From: Phenylobacterium sp.
GTDB lineage: Bacteria > Pseudomonadota > Alphaproteobacteria > Caulobacterales > Caulobacteraceae
Length of the DNA: 64,000 nt
Assembly (NCBI RefSeq): GCF_004799515.1
Contig: NZ_SSMX01000003.1
Span: forward strand, 180,333 to 244,332
Reading direction: 5' to 3'
Shown: positions 26,101-36,282 of the stretch, piece by piece
Position numbering within the stretch: the first letter of the stretch is position 1
Layout: each line of letters opens with the position of its first letter
Made by a program: the position numbers and the translations under genes
The notes under the pieces: generated by a model
The model's database searches: none
What the model was told of the DNA's origin: nothing
The model's input: the letters and a program-made list of their open reading frames with translations, nothing else

Positions 26101-27617
26101 CGCCCCAGCCTTCGGGTCTTGCGCCTACGGCGGAGGAAGCCGAGGTCGCGGCCTGGCTGACGGCGCAGTCGCAGCCGCCCATCGAGACCGCCTGTGCGCG
26201 GGTGTTCCTGGCCGGCGACGCAGCCTGGAAGGTCAAGCGCAACGCCGACCTGGGCTATGTGGACTTCACCACGCTGGAGCGCCGCAAGTGGGCGCTGGAC
26301 CGCGAGCTGGAATTCAACCGCGCCACGGCGGGCGACATCTACCGCCGGGTGCGGGCGATCACCCGCGAGGCGGGCGGCGGCCTGGCCTGGGACGGCTCCG
26401 GCGCCGTGGTGGACTATGCGCTGGAGATGCGCCGCTTCGACGAGGGCGCGGTGCTGGCGGCCAACCCGGACGCGGTGGACGGCGCGCTCGCCGAGCGGCT
26501 GGGGCGGATGATCGCCGACGTCCACGCCGAGGCGCCGCTGAGGCCCGGCGGCGGCTGGCGGGCGCTCGACTGGACGATCCAGTCCAACGCCGCGCGGCTG
26601 CGCGAGCTGGCGGGCCAGATAGACGCCGGGCGCGTCGAGACCCTGGTGGCGGCGACGCAGGCCGAGTTCGAGCGCCAGCGGCCGCTGCTCGAGGCCCGGA
26701 CGGCGGAGGGCTTCGCGCGGCGCTGCCACGGCGACCTGCACCTGGGCAACATCCTGCTGGAAGACGGGACGCCGGTGCTGTTCGACGCCCTGGAGTTCAG
26801 CGACCTCCTGAGCGACCTGGACGTGCTCTTCGACCTGGCGTTCCTGTTGATGGACCTCGACTTCCGGGGCCGGCGCGATGCGGGGGCGCGGGTGCTGTCG
26901 GCCTATCTGGACGAGGCGGCGCGGTGTTTCCCGCCGTCGCTCTGGGACGGCGTGGCGGCCCTGCCGCTGATGCTGTCGGTGCGGGCGAGTGTGCGGGCGC
27001 ATGTGGAAGCCCATGCCGGCGACCTGGTCCAGGCGGCGGCCTATGTCGAAGCGGCCATCGCCCATCTGTCGCCGTCGCCGGCCGTCCTGGCCGCGGTGGG
27101 TGGGTTTTCCGGCACGGGCAAGTCGACCTTTGCGCGCGCGGTGGCGCCCGGCCTGGGGCGCTCGCCCGGCGCGGTGGTGCTCAGGACCGACGAGGCGAGG
27201 AAGCGGCTGGCCGGCGCCGGGCCGGTCGATCACCTGCCGCGCGAGGTCTACACGCCGCAGTTCTATGCGCGGGTCTACGACATGGTGTTCGAGACCGCGC
27301 GGGCCCTGCTGAAGGCCGGCCAGTCGGTGGTGCTGGACGCCACCTTCACCGAGGCGCCGATGCGCACCCGGGCCGAGGCGCTGGCGGCGGAGACGGGCGT
27401 GGCGTTCCGCGGCGCCTGGCTGGAAGCGCCGCTGGCGGTGCTGGAGGCCCGCGTCGGCGGCCGGGTCGGCGACGCTTCCGACGCCACGCTGGAGGTGCTG
27501 CACGGCCAGGTCGCCGAGCACGGCGGCGAACGCGTCGACTGGCGCAAGGTCGACGCGACGCAGCCTACCGGCGATGCGGCGCGGGCGTGGTTGGAGCTGT
27601 TTGGGCCGGCTTCCTGA
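26097..27617 (+). CDS. Bifunctional-looking APH-type phosphotransferase / P-loop kinase fusion
   Basis: 506 residues in two halves. Residues about 20-330 form an aminoglycoside-phosphotransferase-like kinase fold with catalytic 'CHGDLHLGN' near 210 and the metal-site segment 'LFDALEFSD'. Residues about 335-506 are a P-loop kinase of the AAA_33 type with 'GFSGTGKST' near 335-343, '[12 protein letters not shown]' and '[13 protein letters not shown]'. This domain pair is a known conserved architecture in proteobacteria but its substrates are uncharacterised. Translation starts at TTG inside the pdxH stop. The coupling to pdxH suggests a linked expression, not necessarily a linked reaction. A pair of inverted palindromic repeats follows the stop. 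Confidence 0.85.
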   Translation: MTPQPSGLAPTAEEAEVAAWLTAQSQPPIETACARVFLAGDAAWKVKRNADLGYVDFTTLERRKWALDRELEFNRATAGDIYRRVRAITREAGGGLAWDGSGAVVDYALEMRRFDEGAVLAANPDAVDGALAERLGRMIADVHAEAPLRPGGGWRALDWTIQSNAARLRELAGQIDAGRVETLVAATQAEFERQRPLLEARTAEGFARRCHGDLHLGNILLEDGTPVLFDALEFSDLLSDLDVLFDLAFLLMDLDFRGRRDAGARVLSAYLDEAARCFPPSLWDGVAALPLMLSVRASVRAHVEAHAGDLVQAAAYVEAAIAHLSPSPAVLAAVGGFSGTGKSTFARAVAPGLGRSPGAVVLRTDEARKRLAGAGPVDHLPREVYTPQFYARVYDMVFETARALLKAGQSVVLDATFTEAPMRTRAEALAAETGVAFRGAWLEAPLAVLEARVGGRVGDASDATLEVLHGQVAEHGGERVDWRKVDATQPTGDAARAWLELFGPAS

Positions 27618-27619
27618 GT

Positions 27620-27674
27620 TCCTCCTCCCCTTGTGGGAGGAGGTGGCCCGCGGAGCGGGTCGGAGGTGGGGTTT
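27620..27674 (+). repeat. Palindromic repeat copy D
   Basis: Outer hairpin CTCCTCCCC-TTGT-GGGAGGAG, then GTGGC, an inner hairpin CCCGC-GGA-GCGGG, then CGGAGGTGGGGTTT. The layout matches copies A-C near 0.8-2.9 kb (copy C in reverse reads GGAGGTGGCGCG ... GCGCCGGAGGGGG). It begins two bases after the kinase stop codon and its G-run/T-run tail could end transcription. Confidence 0.8.
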
Positions 27675-27724
27675 CTCAGACTTTTCGGCTTCACCCGAAG
27701 CTCAGTTTTGCGCGGAAGGGAGGA

Positions 27725-27780
27725 CGCGACCCACCTCCGTCAGCCTTCGGCTGCCACCTCCTCCCACAAGGGGAGGAGGA
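27725..27780 (-). repeat. Palindromic repeat copy E, inverted partner of copy D
   Basis: Reverse complement shares the first 28 or so bases with copy D (TCCTCCTCCCCTTGTGGGAG and onward), but its inner stem is AGCC-GAA-GGCT. D and E face each other across 50 bases between convergent genes, so together they could fold into a very long cruciform or terminate from both sides. Confidence 0.8.
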
Positions 27781-27800
27781 CCGCCAGATGATGCCCTCGC

Positions 27801-28580
27801 TCAACTTCCCGCGCTGCGGTAGCGGTTGGGGGGGATGCCGAGGAGGCGCTTGAACATGGTCGAGAAGGCCGCCGGGCTGTCGTAGCCGAGGTCGAGGGCG
27901 ATGGTGGTCACCGGCTCGCCGGCGGCCAGGCGGGGCAGGGCGGCGAGCAGGCAGGCCTGGCGGCGCCAGGCGCCGAAGCTCATGCCCGTCTCGCGGCGGA
28001 GGGCGCGGGTGAAGGCGCGCCGGCCCATGCCGAGCTCTTCGCACCAGCCCTCGATGGTGTCGTGCGGCGTCGGCGTCTCCAGGAAGGCGTGGCAGCGGCG
28101 CGCCAGCGTCGGCGAGGCCGGGAAGGGCACCGAGAGCGGGGCCACTGGGGCGCGCGCGACCTCGGCGATCAGCAGGTCCATGACCAGGCCGTCGCGGCCC
28201 GCGATGTCGTACTCCGGGACGATGGCGTCGGCGGCCAGCAGCAGGTTGCGCAGCAGGGGCGAGACCTCGATCACCCGGCAGGTCTCGCCCAGCAGCCCCG
28301 CGACGCTGTCGTCCATCAGCAGGCTGCGGGTGCTGACCGCGCCCACCATCCGCACGGCGTGCGGGATGCCGGCCGGGGTCCAGACGGCCCGTTCGGCCGG
28401 GGCGATCCAGGCGCCCTGCGGCGTCGAGACCACGACCACCCCGTCGGCGGCGTAGAGCAACTGGCCGCGCCGGTGGGTGTGCCAGTCGAGCTCGAAGGAC
28501 GGCGGATAGTCGTTGCCCACCGCCACCACCGGGCGCGGCACGTCGGCGAAATCGTCGGGGTTGATCCTGGGGCGGTTCAT
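27801..28580 (-). CDS. AraC-family transcriptional regulator (cupin N-terminus)
   Basis: 259 residues. The N-terminal cupin half ('DWHTHRRGQLLYAADGVVVV', 'PAGIPHAVRM') is typical of the AraC subgroup that senses small molecules. The C-terminal HTH pair is clear: 'DTIEGWCEELGMGRRAFTRALRRETGMSF' and 'VTTIALDLGYDSPAAFSTMFKRLLGIPP'. It is divergent from the Fsr-type exporter at 28687, the usual arrangement for this regulator-transporter pair, so it probably controls that gene. I place the start at the ATG 28580 rather than the GTG one codon earlier. Confidence 0.9.
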   Translation of the reverse strand: MNRPRINPDDFADVPRPVVAVGNDYPPSFELDWHTHRRGQLLYAADGVVVVSTPQGAWIAPAERAVWTPAGIPHAVRMVGAVSTRSLLMDDSVAGLLGETCRVIEVSPLLRNLLLAADAIVPEYDIAGRDGLVMDLLIAEVARAPVAPLSVPFPASPTLARRCHAFLETPTPHDTIEGWCEELGMGRRAFTRALRRETGMSFGAWRRQACLLAALPRLAAGEPVTTIALDLGYDSPAAFSTMFKRLLGIPPNRYRSAGS

Positions 28581-28686
28581 CACGGTTTCAGCGCCTGGCC
28601 CACTCGCGAAACTGAAAGGCCCGCTCTGGAATGCGGGACGGCCTGCACCGTCCTATCGCCAGCCTCCCCAAAGGGAAAGCCGCGTC

Positions 28687-29928
28687 ATGAGCCAAGCCGC
28701 CACCTCCTCGCCTCCCGCCGCCGCGCCCGCGCCCGACGCCGGCGGCACGGTGTTCGCGGTGATCCTGGCGATCAGCTTCTGCCACCTCCTGAACGACATG
28801 ATGCAGTCGCTGCTGCCGGCGATCTATCCGAGCCTGAAGGCCAGCTTGCGCCTGAGCTTCGGCCAGATCGGCCTGATCACGCTGGCCTACCAGATCACCG
28901 CCTCGATCCTGCAGCCGCTGGTGGGGCTCTACGCCGACAAGCGGCCGACGCCGCTGGCCCTGCCGGGCGGGACCCTGTTCTCGCTGGCGGGGTTGGTGGT
29001 GCTGTCGGTGGCGCACAGCTATGGCCTCCTGCTGGTGGGCGCGAGCCTGCTGGGCGTCGGCTCCTCGGTCTTCCATCCGGAATCCTCGCGGGTGGCGCGG
29101 ATGGCGGCGGGCGGGCGGCACGGCCTGGCGCAGTCCCTGTTCCAGGTGGGCGGCAACGCCGGCTCGGCGCTCGGACCGCTGGCGGCGGCGGTGTTCGTGG
29201 TGCGCTACGGCCAGACCAGCCTGGCCTTCTTCGCCCTCCTGGCCCTGCTCTCCTGCGCGATCCTGTGGAACGTCGGGACCTGGTACCGCCATCACGGCCT
29301 GGCGCGGCTCACCGCCGGGGCGGGCAAGCGCACGGCGGCGGCCCTGCCGCCGGGCCGGGCGCGCTGGGCGCTGGCCATCCTCCTGGCGCTGATCTTCTCG
29401 AAGTACGTCTACCTGGCCAGCCTCACGAGCTACTTCACCTTCTATCTGATCCACAAGTTCGGGGTGTCGGTGCAGGCCGCGCAGGTGCGCCTGTTCGTCT
29501 TCCTGGCCGCCGTGGCGGTCGGGACGGTGGCGGGCGGGCCGGTGGGCGACCGCTTCGGGCGCAAGTCCGTGATCTGGGCCTCGATCCTGGGCGTGCTGCC
29601 GCTGACCCTGCTCCTGCCGCACGCCAGCCTGTTCTGGACCGGCCCCCTGACCGTGGCCATCGGCCTGCTCTTGGCCTCGGCCTTCCCGGCCATCGTGGTG
29701 TTCGCCCAGGAGCTGGCGCCCGGCAAGGTGGGGATGATCTCGGGCCTGTTCTTCGGCTTCTCCTTCGGCATGGGCGGGCTGGGCGCGGCGGTGCTGGGCC
29801 GGGTGGCCGACGTGGCGGGGATCGACACGGTCTATCGGCTCTGCGCTTTCTTGCCGGCCATCGGCCTCCTGGCCGCCTTCCTGCCCGATCTGCGGCGCGG
29901 CGCCCTCGCAAAGGTCACCGAGGCCTGA
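28687..29928 (+). CDS. MFS exporter of the fosmidomycin-resistance (Fsr) type
   Basis: 413-residue major facilitator with about twelve hydrophobic segments. Fsr-like features include 'FCHLLNDMMQSLLPAIYP' in the first helix, 'YADKRPTP' as the loop 2-3 motif, 'HPESSRVARMAAGGRHGLAQSLFQVGGN' (family signature) and 'GDRFGRKSVI' in the second half. Likely proton-driven efflux of a small drug or metabolite across the inner membrane. The start at 28687 has an AAAGGGAAAG site upstream. Divergent from the AraC gene; the 103-base gap contains TTTCAG-N20-CTGAAA, a possible operator. Confidence 0.88.
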   Translation: MSQAATSSPPAAAPAPDAGGTVFAVILAISFCHLLNDMMQSLLPAIYPSLKASLRLSFGQIGLITLAYQITASILQPLVGLYADKRPTPLALPGGTLFSLAGLVVLSVAHSYGLLLVGASLLGVGSSVFHPESSRVARMAAGGRHGLAQSLFQVGGNAGSALGPLAAAVFVVRYGQTSLAFFALLALLSCAILWNVGTWYRHHGLARLTAGAGKRTAAALPPGRARWALAILLALIFSKYVYLASLTSYFTFYLIHKFGVSVQAAQVRLFVFLAAVAVGTVAGGPVGDRFGRKSVIWASILGVLPLTLLLPHASLFWTGPLTVAIGLLLASAFPAIVVFAQELAPGKVGMISGLFFGFSFGMGGLGAAVLGRVADVAGIDTVYRLCAFLPAIGLLAAFLPDLRRGALAKVTEA

Positions 29929-30038
29929 ACCCTCCGCCCAAGGCCGTCCCGGTCAGCGCGCCGCGTTGCGTCTGAACGGCGATAACAATAGCCTGTAGCG
30001 GAAGACCGGCTGGGGCTGGCGTGGAGGAAAAAACTAAG

Positions 30039-31682
<1,644 letters not shown>

Positions 31683-31687
31683 GCCGC

Positions 31688-32209
31688 ATGGTCGACCTCA
31701 AGCCGGCGGCCGCCGACGACCTCGCCGAGGTCGTGGCGCTCACCAACTGGGCCTATCGCGGGACCGGGCCGCAATCGAGCTGGACCACCGAGAGCTATCT
31801 CGATGGCGAACGCACGACGGCGGAGGCCCTGGCCGCCGACCTGGCCGGCAATCCGCGGGCGCAGGTCCTGCTCTGGCGCGACGCGGCCGGCGAGTTGCAG
31901 GGGCACTTCTGGCTGGAGCCCGCGGGCGAGGACGCCGGCTACATCGGCCTGCTCTCCGTGCGTCCCGACCGGCAGGACCAGAAGCTGGGCCGCACCCTGC
32001 TGGCCGCCGCCGAGGACCTGGCCCGCGCGCGCGGCTACCGGCGGATGCGGATGACGGTGATCAATGTGCGCGACACCCTGATCGCCTGGTACGCCCGGCG
32101 CGGCTACGAGGCGACCGGCGAGACCGAGCCGTTCCCCTACGGCGATGACCGCTTCGGCAAGCCGCTGCGCGACGACCTCTGCTTCGTGGTGCTGGAGAAG
32201 GCGCTCTAG
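31688..32209 (+). CDS. GNAT-family N-acetyltransferase
   Basis: 173 residues with the GNAT fold. The acetyl-CoA-binding region is 'IGLLSVRPDRQDQKLGRTLLAAAEDLARARGY', followed by 'VINVRDTLIAWYARRGYEATGE', the usual C-terminal motif. The substrate cannot be told from the sequence. It follows the acyl-CoA synthetase after five bases and is probably co-transcribed. Its stop overlaps the convergent MBL-fold gene by four bases. Confidence 0.88.
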   Translation: MVDLKPAAADDLAEVVALTNWAYRGTGPQSSWTTESYLDGERTTAEALAADLAGNPRAQVLLWRDAAGELQGHFWLEPAGEDAGYIGLLSVRPDRQDQKLGRTLLAAAEDLARARGYRRMRMTVINVRDTLIAWYARRGYEATGETEPFPYGDDRFGKPLRDDLCFVVLEKAL

Positions 32210-33105
32210 GGCGCGAGGCGGTAGCTGGTGTCGATCCCGGGCGGACCGCCGGCCTCGATCTCGCCCGCGCGCTCCAGGTGGATGATCGCGGCCAGCATGG
32301 AGCGGGCGGCGGCGGGCCACAGGCGGCTGTCGACGTCGGCGTAGAGCTTCGGGACCAGGTCGTTGATCGTCGCCGGGCCGGCGGCGAGGGCGGTGGTGAT
32401 CTGGTCCATCCGCTCCTGGCGGTGCGCGACATAGGCGTCGATGAACGGCGCGACCTCGCGGATCGGCGGGCCGTGGGTGGGCCAGAGCGTGGCGAAGCCG
32501 CGGGCGCGGACCTTGGCCAGGCTCTGCAGATAGTCGGTCATGTCGCCGTCGGGCGGGGTGATGACCGTGGTCGACCAGCCCATGATGTGGTCGCCGGAGA
32601 ACAGGGCGTTCTCCTCCGCCAGCGCATAGCAGAGGTGGTTGGAGGTGTGGCCGGGCGTGGGGATCGCCTCCAGCGTCCAGCCGGGACCCTCGATGGTCCC
32701 GCCGGCGCAGAGGCTGACGTCGGGGCGGAAGTCGTGGTCGTGGCCGGCCTCCATTCGCGGCGCGCCGGCCTCCTCGGCGTGGTGGTGGGCGACCGCGCAG
32801 CCGTAGACGGTCGCGCCGGTGGCGGCCTTCAGCGCGGCGGCCAGCGGCGAGTGGTCGGAATGGTGGTGGGTGATCGGGATGGCGATGACCCGCTCGCCCT
32901 CCACCGCCTTGAGGATGGCGGCCAGGTGGGTGGGGTCGTCAGGGCCGGGGTCGATCACCGCGACCTCGCCGTGGCCCACGATGTAGGTGCCGGTGCCTTT
33001 GAAGGTGAAGGGCCCGGGGTTGTTGGCGACCACCCGGCGGATCAGCGGCGAGACCGGGTCGCAGGCCCCGTACTGGAAGTCGATCTCCCGGACGTAGGGG
33101 ATCAT
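32206..33105 (-). CDS. Metallo-beta-lactamase fold hydrolase with C-terminal winged helix (LACTB2-like)
   Basis: 299 residues. The metal motif HxHxDH appears as 'HHHSDH' near residue 80, with further ligands in 'TPGHTSNHLCY' and 'FSGDHIMG' and 'LWPTHGPPI'. The last 60 residues form the winged-helix extension seen in LACTB2-type proteins. Members include nucleases and thioester or lactone hydrolases, so the substrate is open. It is preceded nine bases upstream by the DUF442 gene in the same orientation. Fusions of exactly these two domains exist as Blh proteins, so a shared pathway is plausible. Confidence 0.87.
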   Translation of the reverse strand: MIPYVREIDFQYGACDPVSPLIRRVVANNPGPFTFKGTGTYIVGHGEVAVIDPGPDDPTHLAAILKAVEGERVIAIPITHHHSDHSPLAAALKAATGATVYGCAVAHHHAEEAGAPRMEAGHDHDFRPDVSLCAGGTIEGPGWTLEAIPTPGHTSNHLCYALAEENALFSGDHIMGWSTTVITPPDGDMTDYLQSLAKVRARGFATLWPTHGPPIREVAPFIDAYVAHRQERMDQITTALAAGPATINDLVPKLYADVDSRLWPAAARSMLAAIIHLERAGEIEAGGPPGIDTSYRLAP

Positions 33106-33114
33106 CCGCTGGGC

Positions 33115-33525
33115 TCAGCCGCCGAGGACGCCGGAGAGGTCGTAGCCGGCCTCGCGGCCCAGGCTGACCAGCTCGCCGCGGCTGCGGGCGCCCGATTGGG
33201 CCTGGCCGATGGACCAGGTGGTGATCGAGCGCGTGCCGGAGCGGCAGAAGGCCAGCACCGGGCCATCGGCCTGCTCGACCGCCGCGCGCACCGCCTCGAC
33301 CTCCGCCGGCCCCGGCGCGCCGCGCACGGGGATGTGGACATAGGCCAGGCCGGCGGCCTTGGCGGCCGCCTCGATCGCCGCGCCCGGCGGCTGCGCCGGG
33401 TCCTCGCCGTCGGGGCGGTTGTTGATGATGGTGGTGAAACCCTGCGCCTTGGCCTCGGCCACGTCCGCCACGCCGATCTGCGGGGCGACGGAGAGGTCGT
33501 CGGTGACGCGTCGGAAGTCCGTCAT
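33115..33525 (-). CDS. DUF442 / TIGR01244 family phosphatase-like protein
   Basis: 136-residue single-domain protein of the beta-lactamase-hydrolase-like (DUF442) family, related to protein tyrosine phosphatases. The catalytic loop region is 'LAFCRSGTRSITTW', with Cys and Arg spaced like the family. 'DFRRVTDDLSVAPQIGVADVAEAKAQGF' and 'INNRPDGEDPAQP' are characteristic N-terminal segments. In Blh proteins this domain is fused to an MBL domain and takes part in sulfide handling or virulence-related regulation; here the MBL partner is a separate gene nine bases downstream. Activity inferred only. Confidence 0.85.
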   Translation of the reverse strand: MTDFRRVTDDLSVAPQIGVADVAEAKAQGFTTIINNRPDGEDPAQPPGAAIEAAAKAAGLAYVHIPVRGAPGPAEVEAVRAAVEQADGPVLAFCRSGTRSITTWSIGQAQSGARSRGELVSLGREAGYDLSGVLGG

Positions 33526-33552
33526 CTGCTTTGGTCTCCTGGAGGTCCGCCG

Positions 33553-34104
33553 CTACTGCTCGCGGCGGACCTTGACGTCGCGCTGGTTGCCGACGCTCAT
33601 CGCATAGCTGCCGAGCGCGGCCTTGCTGATCTTCACCTTCTGGCCGGGCTTGGGATCGATGGGGATCTCGGTGGAGTCGATCTGCACCCAGGTGCCGCCG
33701 TCCTGCACCTTCACCTCCCATTTGCCGGTGGGCAGCTTGCGGGCCGAGGCGACGACGCCCTCGGTGGTGGCGATGTCTTCCTCGGGCTTGGCGCCGCGTT
33801 CGAAGATGGCGATCGAGGGCAGGCTGAAGCCGAAGGCCTGGCGGCGGACCTGCTTGGCCTGCTCGCGGTCGACGACGACCACGTCGCCCTTGGCCTCGGC
33901 CTCGTCGAAGATGGCGGCGGCCTTGTCGAAGCAGGCCAGGCGCTCGGCGTTGTCGGTGAGCTTGCGGCAGTCCATCAGCGCCTGCAGCTGCTGGGCGCGG
34001 GCCTGGGCGCCCTTGTCGGCGGCGCTGGCCAGCGGGGGCCCGGCGACCGCAGCGATCAGGACGACGGCGGCGGCGAGACGGGCCTTGGCCCCAAAAGCTG
34101 TCAT
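33553..34104 (-). CDS. Exported protein of unknown function
   Basis: 183 residues with a signal peptide ('LAAAVVLIAAVAGPPLASA'). The mature part begins with a short motif 'MDCRKLTDNAERLACFDKAAA', having two cysteines twelve residues apart, which recurs in several alphaproteobacterial secreted proteins. A C-terminal strand-rich half follows ('TGKWEVKVQDGGTWVQIDS', 'PKPGQKVKISKAALGSYAM'), reminiscent of small beta-barrel folds. Function unknown. It lies 27 bases upstream of the DUF442 gene and may be in its operon, divergent from the FkbH-like gene. Confidence 0.75.
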   Translation of the reverse strand: MTAFGAKARLAAAVVLIAAVAGPPLASAADKGAQARAQQLQALMDCRKLTDNAERLACFDKAAAIFDEAEAKGDVVVVDREQAKQVRRQAFGFSLPSIAIFERGAKPEEDIATTEGVVASARKLPTGKWEVKVQDGGTWVQIDSTEIPIDPKPGQKVKISKAALGSYAMSVGNQRDVKVRREQ

Positions 34105-34221
34105 CGATCGATCCCCAACTGGTTTGCCCCATTAAGCCCGCGGGCGGGACCGGCGCAATCGCTTGCGTGCCCAAGACTTGCGGCCTCTCGACGAAGCCGG
34201 ACGGCGCGGCTACCGAAGGCC

Positions 34222-36282
34222 ATGCTCCTGCGCCTGTCCCGCTTTGCGCACATGATCCCGATCGCCGAGGGGCGGGTGCTGATCGTCGACGCGATCAGCC
34301 ATGTGCGCCTGGCGGTGGACGCCGACCTGGCCGCCCTGATCGCCGGCTTCGCCACGCCGCAGGACATCACCGGCGCGCATCCGGCGGCCCGGGCGATCGC
34401 GGCCCTGGCCGACCGCGGCGTGCTGACCCGCCTGACCCCGGAGGAGGAGCTGGCGGAGGTCTCCGCGGTGCTGGCGCCCTACCACGGCCGCGACCCCGAC
34501 GCCCTGCTGCAGAAGTTCCGGCGCGAGGCCAAGGAGGGCGCGGAGCCCTATTGGGCGGCGGCCCGGGCGCTGGGCGTCGCCGACCTGGACGACCAGCGGC
34601 CACGCGTGGACCTTGTCCTGCTGGGCGACTGCGACGTGCATATGGAGGCCGACTTCCTGCGCCGGGAGGCGGCGTCGCGCGGCCTGGACCTGCGAGTGGC
34701 GGCGACCTTCCCGGACGACGTCCGCTTCGCCGGCGAGCATCGCCATGACGCGGTGCTGGTGGGCGCCCTGCGCGGCCGCCACGCGCTGACGGACGCCCCA
34801 CGGGATGGCGTGGCCCCGCACGCCGCTCTGATCGCCGAGGCGCGGACGGTCATCGAGGGCCTGCGCCGCCACACCTCGGCGCCGATCCTGATCGACGGCC
34901 TGCCGGAGCCCTCGGTGCAGCCGATGGGCTTCGCCGACAAGGGGCCGCTCAGCCACCGCGGGCGGTTCCGCGCCGCCAACCTGGCGCTGGCGGAGCTGGC
35001 GCAGGGCTATCCCGACGTCTACCTGGTGGACATCGCCGCGGCGCTGGGCGCGGTGGGCGCGGAGCGGCTGCTGGACGACGGGCTGAACAGCTTCACCCAC
35101 ATGGGCTCGCCGGGCTGGCTCTTACAGCGGGCGCCGGAGGAGCTGGCGCCGGTGCACGGGATCTTCCCGGACCTGGCGCCGCTGGCGGCGTCGGTGGACG
35201 GCGACCCCTATGTGCGCGAGGCGGTGACCGCGCGGGCCCACCTCGACGCGCTCATGGTCGTGCTGGGGTTGGACGCCAAGAAGTGCGTCATCGTCGACCT
35301 GGATGGGGTCTTGTGGCCCGGTGTCCTGGCCGAGACGGGCGGGCCGTTCGCCTGGACGCCGGAGGACAATCCGCACTCCTACGTCGGCCTCTATTTCGGC
35401 CTGCACGAGGCGCTTCTGGCCCTGAAGCGGCGCGGCATCCTGCTGGCCTGCGTCAGCAAGAACGACGAGGCCACGGTGCGCGAACTCTGGACCTATCCCG
35501 CCCACTATCCGCGCCAGATGCTGCTGACCCCCGACGACTTCGTCACCTGGCGGGTCAACTGGGCGGACAAGGTCGAGAACATCCGGTCGATCGCCGAGGA
35601 GATGGGCCTGGCGCTGGAGAGCTTCCTGTTCATCGACGACAATCCGGTGGAGCGCGACCGGATGCGCCAGCGGCTGCCTGAGGTCGAGGTCTGGGGCGAG
35701 GACCCCTTCGGCCTACGCCGGCGGCTGCTGAACGATCCCCGGCTGCAGCAGCCCAGCCTGACGGCGGAGGCGGCGGGGCGCACCGAACTCGCCAAGGCCC
35801 AGCTCAGCCGCCAGGCGGCGCGGGCCGAGGCGCCGAGCGAGGAAGACTTCCTGGCCTCCCTGGACGTGAAGAGCCGCTTCGAGCGGTTGGCGCCCGGCGG
35901 CGCGGCGGCCGATCGGATCGTGGAGCTGTTCCAGCGCACCACCCAGTTCAACGCCACGGGCCTGAAGCCTTCGCGCGCCGAGCTCGACGCCCTGCTGGCC
36001 GCGCCGGACGCTTCAGTCTACGCCGCCCACGTCGCCGACCGCTTCGCCGACCACGGCCTGGTGGGCGCGATCGTGGTTCGCCGCGGCGAGATCGTGGGCC
36101 TGGCGCTGAGCTGCCGGGTGCTGGGCCTGGGTGTGGAGCATGCCTTCCTGCGGCATGTGCTGGCCGAGCAGGGGCCGCTGACGGGGCGCATCCTGGCGAC
36201 CGCGCGCAACGCCTCGGTGCGCAACGTCTATAGCGACAACGGCTTCACCCTCGGCGACGACGGCGTCTGGCGGCGGGGCTAG
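34222..36282 (+). CDS. FkbH-like HAD-IIIC protein with possible PqqD/RRE-like N-terminus and GNAT-like C-terminus
   Basis: 686 residues in four parts. (1) Residues 1-80 ('RVLIVDAISHVRLAVDADLAALIAGF', then 'AIAALADRGVLTRL') resemble a PqqD-like winged-helix recognition domain; this is my inference. (2) About 130-340: an SGNH-like lobe with 'LLGDCDVHMEADFL' and 'NSFTHMGSPGWLL', as in FkbH relatives. (3) About 345-510: HAD class IIIC domain with D359 and D361 in 'VDLDGVLWPG', then 'SKNDEATVRELW' and 'FIDDNPVERD'. (4) About 560-686: acetyltransferase-like end ('NATGLKPS', 'NASVRNVYSDNGF'). FkbH proteins load glyceryl or similar acyl groups on carrier proteins in polyketide pathways. No PKS or carrier protein is nearby. 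The ATG at 34222 is the first after the divergent gene. Confidence 0.8.
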   Translation: MLLRLSRFAHMIPIAEGRVLIVDAISHVRLAVDADLAALIAGFATPQDITGAHPAARAIAALADRGVLTRLTPEEELAEVSAVLAPYHGRDPDALLQKFRREAKEGAEPYWAAARALGVADLDDQRPRVDLVLLGDCDVHMEADFLRREAASRGLDLRVAATFPDDVRFAGEHRHDAVLVGALRGRHALTDAPRDGVAPHAALIAEARTVIEGLRRHTSAPILIDGLPEPSVQPMGFADKGPLSHRGRFRAANLALAELAQGYPDVYLVDIAAALGAVGAERLLDDGLNSFTHMGSPGWLLQRAPEELAPVHGIFPDLAPLAASVDGDPYVREAVTARAHLDALMVVLGLDAKKCVIVDLDGVLWPGVLAETGGPFAWTPEDNPHSYVGLYFGLHEALLALKRRGILLACVSKNDEATVRELWTYPAHYPRQMLLTPDDFVTWRVNWADKVENIRSIAEEMGLALESFLFIDDNPVERDRMRQRLPEVEVWGEDPFGLRRRLLNDPRLQQPSLTAEAAGRTELAKAQLSRQAARAEAPSEEDFLASLDVKSRFERLAPGGAAADRIVELFQRTTQFNATGLKPSRAELDALLAAPDASVYAAHVADRFADHGLVGAIVVRRGEIVGLALSCRVLGLGVEHAFLRHVLAEQGPLTGRILATARNASVRNVYSDNGFTLGDDGVWRRG

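Noticed and set aside
28585..28617. TTTCAG-N20-CTGAAA in the AraC/Fsr gap as an operator
   Set aside because: Arms are only six bases and AraC sites are normally direct repeats; kept as a note rather than a feature.
32278..34221. Long plus-strand open frame running into the FkbH-like gene
   Set aside because: Its translation is low-complexity and opposite to the MBL, DUF442 and exported-protein genes; the true start is at 34222.
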